The translations under genes and the position numbers were made by a program. The notes below the pieces were generated by a model that was not told the origin of the DNA, did not search any database, and worked only from the letters and a program-made list of their open reading frames with translations. From an uncultured Collinsella sp. (GTDB lineage Bacteria; Actinomycetota; Coriobacteriia; Coriobacteriales; Coriobacteriaceae), in contig CABUUG010000022.1 in the NCBI GenBank assembly GCA_902494605.1, forward strand, positions 1-19,254: 19,254 bases of DNA. The letters are read 5' to 3'. Positions 15,396 through 19,254 of the stretch are shown here, in pieces. Numbering within the stretch: the stretch's first letter is position 1; each line of letters starts with the position of its first letter.

Positions 15396-16361
15396 CTACG
15401 AACGACGCGGCTCGGGAACTACGAGTCTATCGGGGCTCGCGCCCTCAGCATCCATCAGGCTCACGTAGCGAATCGACGGATCCCCATACATCGCGTAGTA
15501 GTAATTGCCCGTGCGCGCGCTAAAGCATCCGGTGTAGATAGTCTTCTCGAACTTGCCATCGCCCATCCTGGACGCCCCCTCGATCATCACCACGCCCTCG
15601 AGCGAACGGAACATGCGGACGACGTTTTCGGTCTCGCTCTCCTTTTGCGGGTAATTGGCATTGAGGTACGCCGCCTTTACAAAACGGCTCGGCGAATAGC
15701 AATCGCCCGGAATGCCGCGCATGCCGGCACCGGCTCCATAGGGCTTGAGCTCGGCGCCGCGCCATGTCGCCGTCTGCGGAAAATCGCTTGTGGCGGTGAT
15801 ATAGGTGCGCAGGTTTTCCATGTGCCACGGGAAGGTCGGCTGGTTGGCAAGGGTGTCGACCGGATCGTCGTATACATGCAGGCCGTCAGCCATCATCTCG
15901 ACCACGATGCTGCGCTGGCTGTCGCCGATAATCCAATGGAGCAGCGACACGCCCAGCCCCTCTCCGGCAGATTTGGCGACAATCACTGTGTCGCGCAGCG
16001 CGGCCTCGACCTCATCGACCGTCGAGAACGTCGCTGCCACCCACAGGGGGAACTCATAGGCCGCGATATTGGTCTTGCCGTCGACAGGGTCCTCGGCATA
16101 CTCGGCATAACCCGGGAAATTGAGACCCGCCACGGCGAGGCCCGCATCGTTGCCGCAATCGAAGAACATAGGGTAGTTCCTGTAATCGATGCACATACCG
16201 ATCACCGCGTGCGCCGCTGTCGCGTCGTCGATAAACGAATACGGAATGTGAAACCCGCGCGGCATCACGCGAACCTGTTGGCCGTAGTCAAAGCTCCAGT
16301 CGAGATTGCGGCCCAGATACATGTGGCCAGAATTATCGGTAAATCGAATACTCGTACACAT
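15396..16361 (-). CDS. bsh: Bile salt hydrolase (choloylglycine hydrolase family)
   Basis: A 321-residue Ntn hydrolase of normal BSH length. After Met removal Cys2 (MCTSIRF) is the nucleophile. All catalytic positions I can align are present: Arg18 and Asp21 (LGRNLDWSF), Asn81 (GLNFPGY), Asn173 (LANQPTFPWHMENL) and Arg226 (PGDCYSPSRFVKAAY). Known: BSH cleaves the amide of glycine- or taurine-conjugated bile acids, and the same family includes penicillin V acylases and N-acyl-homoserine-lactone acylases. The GLNFPGYAEY region favours BSH. The ATG at 16361 has AGGAGG 4 nt upstream; the extra upstream codons would bury Cys2. There is no signal peptide, so it is cytoplasmic like other gut BSHs. 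Confidence 0.9.
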   Translation of the reverse strand: MCTSIRFTDNSGHMYLGRNLDWSFDYGQQVRVMPRGFHIPYSFIDDATAAHAVIGMCIDYRNYPMFFDCGNDAGLAVAGLNFPGYAEYAEDPVDGKTNIAAYEFPLWVAATFSTVDEVEAALRDTVIVAKSAGEGLGVSLLHWIIGDSQRSIVVEMMADGLHVYDDPVDTLANQPTFPWHMENLRTYITATSDFPQTATWRGAELKPYGAGAGMRGIPGDCYSPSRFVKAAYLNANYPQKESETENVVRMFRSLEGVVMIEGASRMGDGKFEKTIYTGCFSARTGNYYYAMYGDPSIRYVSLMDAEGASPDRLVVPEPRRS

Positions 16362-16427
16362 AGCGCCTCCTAGCTTTACGTTCTTGCTAATTTCATTGTC
16401 TCCAAACAAAAAGGCGCTAAACACAAA

Positions 16428-16461
16428 AGCCCGGACATGACAACAATGTCACGCCCGGACT
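16428..16461 (-). terminator. Intrinsic terminator for the second deformylase-like gene
   Basis: On the minus strand a 15-bp stem forms with loop UUGU and the tail UUUGUGUUU. Three of the pairs are G-U wobbles that become mismatches on the plus strand, so the signal works in one direction only. It lies about 145 nt after the stop at 16606. Confidence 0.8.
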
Positions 16462-16503
16462 ATTCAAACAGGATAAACTCAACCAAGTTAACCCCGCAGG
16501 TCG

Positions 16504-16610
16504 TCTAAGGGGTCAAAGTGCCGCAGATTGCCACGAAAGAGGAGCGAAGCGTACTTAAGGTACGCGAGCGACGATTGAGCGGCAAGGTGCGGTGCTTTGG
16601 TCCCCTTAGA
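16504..16610. repeat. 107-nt imperfect inverted repeat, structured 3' UTR element
   Basis: The outer arms TCTAAGGGG (16504-16512) and CCCCTTAGA (16602-16610) are perfect. Inward, CAAAG/CTTTG, CCGCA/TGCGG and TTGCC/GGCAA also pair, with short internal loops. The centre holds GCGTAC/GTACGC around TTAAG (about 16549-16565). The stop codon of the second deformylase-like gene lies inside the right arm. It may be a dispersed palindromic element or a stable RNA fold before the terminator. Confidence 0.65.
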
Positions 16611-17025
16611 CCAACTTTCCAAGACAGTGATCGATCATATGCTGGATCATCTGTGCCTCAAAGCCCGCGTAGTCGCGGCGGCACTCCTTCATCTTGCCGT
16701 CGACGATCTGGTCAAAGGCAACCTTGCACTTGATATAGCGCGTGGACTTGGTGACCTCCTCGTGCGTCAGGCAGCTCTCCTCCATCTTGCTGGCACCCAG
16801 GCCAAACACCAGACGGGGGTTGTAGAGCACATGGGGCTCGCCGGCGTCGTCCAGATAGACGCAGACCTTCTTGGTGACGCCGATCTGGTTGGCGGCAAGG
16901 CAGCCGGCATCGTCGAGCGACTTGATGGTATCGATCAGGTCCTGTGCCACCGACTCGTCCTCGACGGTCGCGACCTCGCAACGCTGGGACAGAATAGCCT
17001 CGTCGTGGCAGAGCTCTTTAATCAT
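16606..17025 (-). CDS. Peptide-deformylase-like protein lacking catalytic Glu
   Basis: A 139-residue deformylase homolog. Motif 1 is CLAANQIG (42-49), keeping Gln47. Motif 2 is ESCLT (83-87), keeping metal ligand Cys85 but replacing Gly with Ser. Motif 3 is QHMIDH (128-133), keeping His129 and His133 but with Met130 in place of the catalytic Glu. The metal site could still form, but deformylation should be lost or very weak. The start ATG at 17025 has GGAGG 5 nt upstream; the ATG four codons earlier is part of that Shine-Dalgarno and is not used. It is divergent from the purine permease gene. It may bind formyl-Met peptides, or metal, in a regulatory role, or may be a drifting duplicate. Confidence 0.82.
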   Translation of the reverse strand: MIKELCHDEAILSQRCEVATVEDESVAQDLIDTIKSLDDAGCLAANQIGVTKKVCVYLDDAGEPHVLYNPRLVFGLGASKMEESCLTHEEVTKSTRYIKCKVAFDQIVDGKMKECRRDYAGFEAQMIQHMIDHCLGKLV

Positions 17026-17218
17026 ACGTTCCTCCATAGGGGTCGTTGTAACCGCTTAAGTATACGGTACCTACACAATTTCATGCGAAAGATACCGCCC
17101 GTCCGTTACAAACCGCCGAACATCAACATGTGAGGAACACCAACTTCACAAAGGCGATATAGTGGGTGAGTTCGTGTCAATCGGCCTAAACTCGGGGCCG
17201 AACAAGGAAAGGGTATGC

Positions 17219-18529
17219 ATGGACGAACTATTTCACGTCAGCGAGCGCAAGTCCACAATCGGGACCGAACTTCGCGCTGGACTGACAACATTCCTGGCGA
17301 TGGCCTACATCATCGCCGTCAACCCCGCGGTGCTCTCGGGTGCTGGCATCGATGCGGGAGCGCTCGCCTGCGCCACCTGCCTGGGCGCCGGCATCATGAC
17401 CATCTGCATGGGCATCTTCGCCAACCGCCCGCTCGCCTGCGCGTCGGGCTTAGGCGTCAACGCGATGATCGCTGGAATCACCACCACCGTCTGCGGCGGT
17501 GACTGGCACGTGGCCATGAGCGTCATCTTCCTTGAGGGCGTCGTCATCTTGCTGCTCGTGCTTTGTGGCCTGCGCGAGGCCATCATGGACGCCATCCCGG
17601 TTGTCCTGCGTCACGCCATCTCGGTGGGTCTGGGCCTGTTCATCGCCATGATTGGCCTGTGCGATGCCGGCATTATCACCGCTGGCGCCGGTACACTCGT
17701 CGGTCTGGGCGACATCACCTCCCCCACCTTCATCGTCGGCATCATCTCCATCGTCGTGACGGTTGCCCTGGCTTCCCGCAACGTGCCGGGCTCGCTGCTC
17801 ATCGGCATCGTCGTCGCCGTCATCGCCGGTATCCCCCTAGGTGTGACCCAGGCTCCGACCGGTATCATCGCCCCGCTCGACTTCTCGAGCATCGGTGGCC
17901 CCATCGCCGACGCCGGCGGCATGCCCGCCATCGTCAAGGTCCTTACCGACCCCGCGCTCCTCGTCATCTCGTTCTCGCTGCTCATGAGTGACTTCTTCGA
18001 CACCATGGGCACCGCGATGGCCGTGGCCAAGCAGGGCGAGTTCCTCACCGACGACGGCAACGTCGAGGATATCAAGGAGATCCTGATCGTCGACTCCGCC
18101 GCCGCTGCTGTGGGCGGTTTCATGGGTGTCTCCTCCATCACCACCTTCGTCGAGTCCACTTCCGGCGCCGCTGACGGTGGCCGCACGGGCCTCACCTCCG
18201 TCACCACCGGCGTGCTGTTCATTCTCGCCGCGTTCTTCTCCCCCGTCGTCACCATCGTTTCCAGCGCCGCCACCTGCGGTGCTCTGGTCTACGTCGGCTA
18301 CCTCATGATGAGCGAGGCCTCCGAGATCGACTGGTCCGACGTGTCGCAGGGTTTCCCGGCGTTCATGATTGTCGCCGGCGTGCCCTTCACCTACTCCATC
18401 TCTGCCGGCATTGGCCTGGGCTTTATCGCCTACGTGGTCGTCGCGCTCTTTAAGGGCGAGGCCTCCAAGATCAAGCCGCTCATGTGGATCGCAGCCCTCG
18501 CCTTCCTCGTCTACTTCTTCGTGGCGTAA
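17219..18529 (+). CDS. AzgA/PbuG-type purine permease (NCS2)
   Basis: A 436-residue membrane protein with the AzgA-like signatures TTFLAMAYIIAVNPAVLS (23-40), ASGLGVNAM, DFFDTMGTAMAVAKQGEFL (about 258-276) and ESTSGAADGGRTGL (312-325), and about 12-14 hydrophobic segments. Known: relatives import hypoxanthine, guanine or adenine with protons for purine salvage. I chose the ATG at 17219 from the AAGGAAAGGG just upstream and the family N-terminus (ER-STIGTELRAGLTTF). An ATG 4 nt earlier is in another frame. I looked for a purine riboswitch upstream and did not see one. It is followed by a strong terminator, so it is a single-gene unit. Confidence 0.9.
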   Translation: MDELFHVSERKSTIGTELRAGLTTFLAMAYIIAVNPAVLSGAGIDAGALACATCLGAGIMTICMGIFANRPLACASGLGVNAMIAGITTTVCGGDWHVAMSVIFLEGVVILLLVLCGLREAIMDAIPVVLRHAISVGLGLFIAMIGLCDAGIITAGAGTLVGLGDITSPTFIVGIISIVVTVALASRNVPGSLLIGIVVAVIAGIPLGVTQAPTGIIAPLDFSSIGGPIADAGGMPAIVKVLTDPALLVISFSLLMSDFFDTMGTAMAVAKQGEFLTDDGNVEDIKEILIVDSAAAAVGGFMGVSSITTFVESTSGAADGGRTGLTSVTTGVLFILAAFFSPVVTIVSSAATCGALVYVGYLMMSEASEIDWSDVSQGFPAFMIVAGVPFTYSISAGIGLGFIAYVVVALFKGEASKIKPLMWIAALAFLVYFFVA

Positions 18530-18556
18530 CGGCATAGTCTGCTAAAGCAAAACAAC

Positions 18557-18598
18557 AAGGCGCGGAATCGCATCGAGCGGCTCCGCGCCTTTCTTTTA
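18557..18598 (+). terminator. Intrinsic terminator after purine permease
   Basis: The stem AAGGCGCGGA (18557-18566) pairs perfectly with TCCGCGCCTT (18582-18591), with a 15-nt loop, and is followed by TTTCTTTT. It starts 28 nt after the stop. Confidence 0.92.
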
Positions 18599-18667
18599 GC
18601 GTCTGCCCCCGTGTCAGCGTGCGACAATTGAGGCTGTCAATTATCACAACACTGAGAGAAGCCTGCC

Positions 18668-19254
18668 TTGGAAGCGCATCATAAGCAGATAACCGTTTAT
18701 TCAGAGTGTGCGGAAGGCGCGCCCGTCATCTACCTCCCCGTGGTTATGGGCGACGGTAGTGAAGTCTACGAGCGCTGCCGAGAGCTCGACTGCCCGCCGT
18801 TCACCCTTGTCGCCATTGGAGGGCTCGATTGGAATCGCGAGCTGAGCCCCTGGGAATGCGACGGAACTATACGAGATGCCGAGCCCTTTGGCGGACAGGC
18901 TGCTGGTTTTCTTGACGAGTTGTTGAAGCAGATAATCCCCCAGGCCGAATCATCGCTCCCGCAACCGCCCGCCTGGCGCGGCGTTGCCGGCTACTCGTTG
19001 GCGGGTCTTTTTGCACTGTGGGCACTTTGGCAAACAGATGTCTTTGAGCGCGCGGCGAGTGCATCGGGGTCGCTGTGGTTCCCCGGCTTTATCGACTACG
19101 CGCGCGAGCGCACGATGACAGCTACGCCCGACGCCGCCTATCTGTCGCTCGGTAAAAAGGAAACCAAGACGCCCAACCGCATGATGCGGCACGTACTCGA
19201 CGATACGCGCGCGATGGAAGAGCTGTTTATCGAGCGCGACATCCCAACAACGCT
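18668..19254 (+). CDS. Esterase-like alpha/beta hydrolase, 3' end missing
   Basis: An open frame of 195 codons reaches the right edge. The start is probably TTG 18668: an in-frame TGA lies at 18653, AGAGAAG is 6 nt upstream, and the first strand (KQITVYSE) would be lost with the later ATG. Residues 107-112 read GYSLAG with the likely nucleophile Ser110, followed by LFALWALWQTDVFERAASAS, as in the putative-esterase (EstD/Fes-like) family. The nucleophile elbow is G-x-S-x-A rather than G-x-S-x-G. The Asp and His of the triad would lie beyond the edge. There is no signal peptide, so it is cytosolic. The substrate is unknown; acyl or siderophore esters are typical of relatives. Confidence 0.75.
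   Translation, partial: MEAHHKQITVYSECAEGAPVIYLPVVMGDGSEVYERCRELDCPPFTLVAIGGLDWNRELSPWECDGTIRDAEPFGGQAAGFLDELLKQIIPQAESSLPQPPAWRGVAGYSLAGLFALWALWQTDVFERAASASGSLWFPGFIDYARERTMTATPDAAYLSLGKKETKTPNRMMRHVLDDTRAMEELFIERDIPTT

Noticed and set aside
17026..17218. Possible purine riboswitch before the NCS2 permease
   Set aside because: I could not find the conserved purine-aptamer junction sequences or the three paired stems; no structure stood out.
17837..18535. A minus-strand open frame rich in Gly, Asp, Glu and His
   Set aside because: It is the shadow of the purine permease; the composition is an artefact of hydrophobic codons read backwards.

Overview
The window most likely comes from a Collinsella-type gut member of the Coriobacteriia. 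This is inferred from the high-GC coding style, a complete bile-salt-hydrolase-type Ntn hydrolase, PTS sugar uptake, a Kup potassium carrier and two small peptide-deformylase-like paralogs. The protein sequences support it, but no marker gene is present. I see no rRNA, tRNA, CRISPR array, insertion sequence or phage gene. No stretch longer than about 300 bases lacks a gene.

Left part (1-3924): a gene running off the left edge on the minus strand encodes an acidic region, a MarR-like winged helix and an RGG/GDRGG tail. A 14-helix-type MFS exporter follows, divergent from a small peptide-deformylase-family gene, which is closely followed by a LysR regulator. A long shared hairpin separates the LysR gene from the next, convergent operon.

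Middle (4048-9128, minus strand): a compact unit, read from high to low coordinates, holds an amidohydrolase-2-fold protein, two ceramidase-like proteins that overlap by 4 nt, and a PTS EIIBC permease of the beta-glucoside type. One ceramidase-like protein keeps every zinc ligand I can align and the other has lost several. None of the three hydrolase-like proteins has a signal peptide, so the group looks like import of a phosphorylated sugar conjugate followed by cytosolic breakdown. A good promoter and TGGAAT operator-like repeats sit upstream. This is the best candidate in the window for an undescribed pathway.

Centre right (9356-12926): an alaA-type aminotransferase is fused to an N-terminal XRE helix-turn-helix. 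It has a second, well-placed internal start for the enzyme alone and an array of GTTCAATT boxes at its promoter. Upstream lies a LysR gene, divergent from an EamA-type exporter. Together they could form a unit for amino-acid synthesis, sensing and export.

Right part (13085-19254): Kup, whose leader has mutually exclusive hairpins over the ribosome site; a bile salt hydrolase; a second deformylase-like protein that lacks the catalytic Glu; an AzgA/PbuG-type purine permease; and a partial esterase-like alpha/beta hydrolase running off the right edge. Most units end in clear intrinsic terminators.
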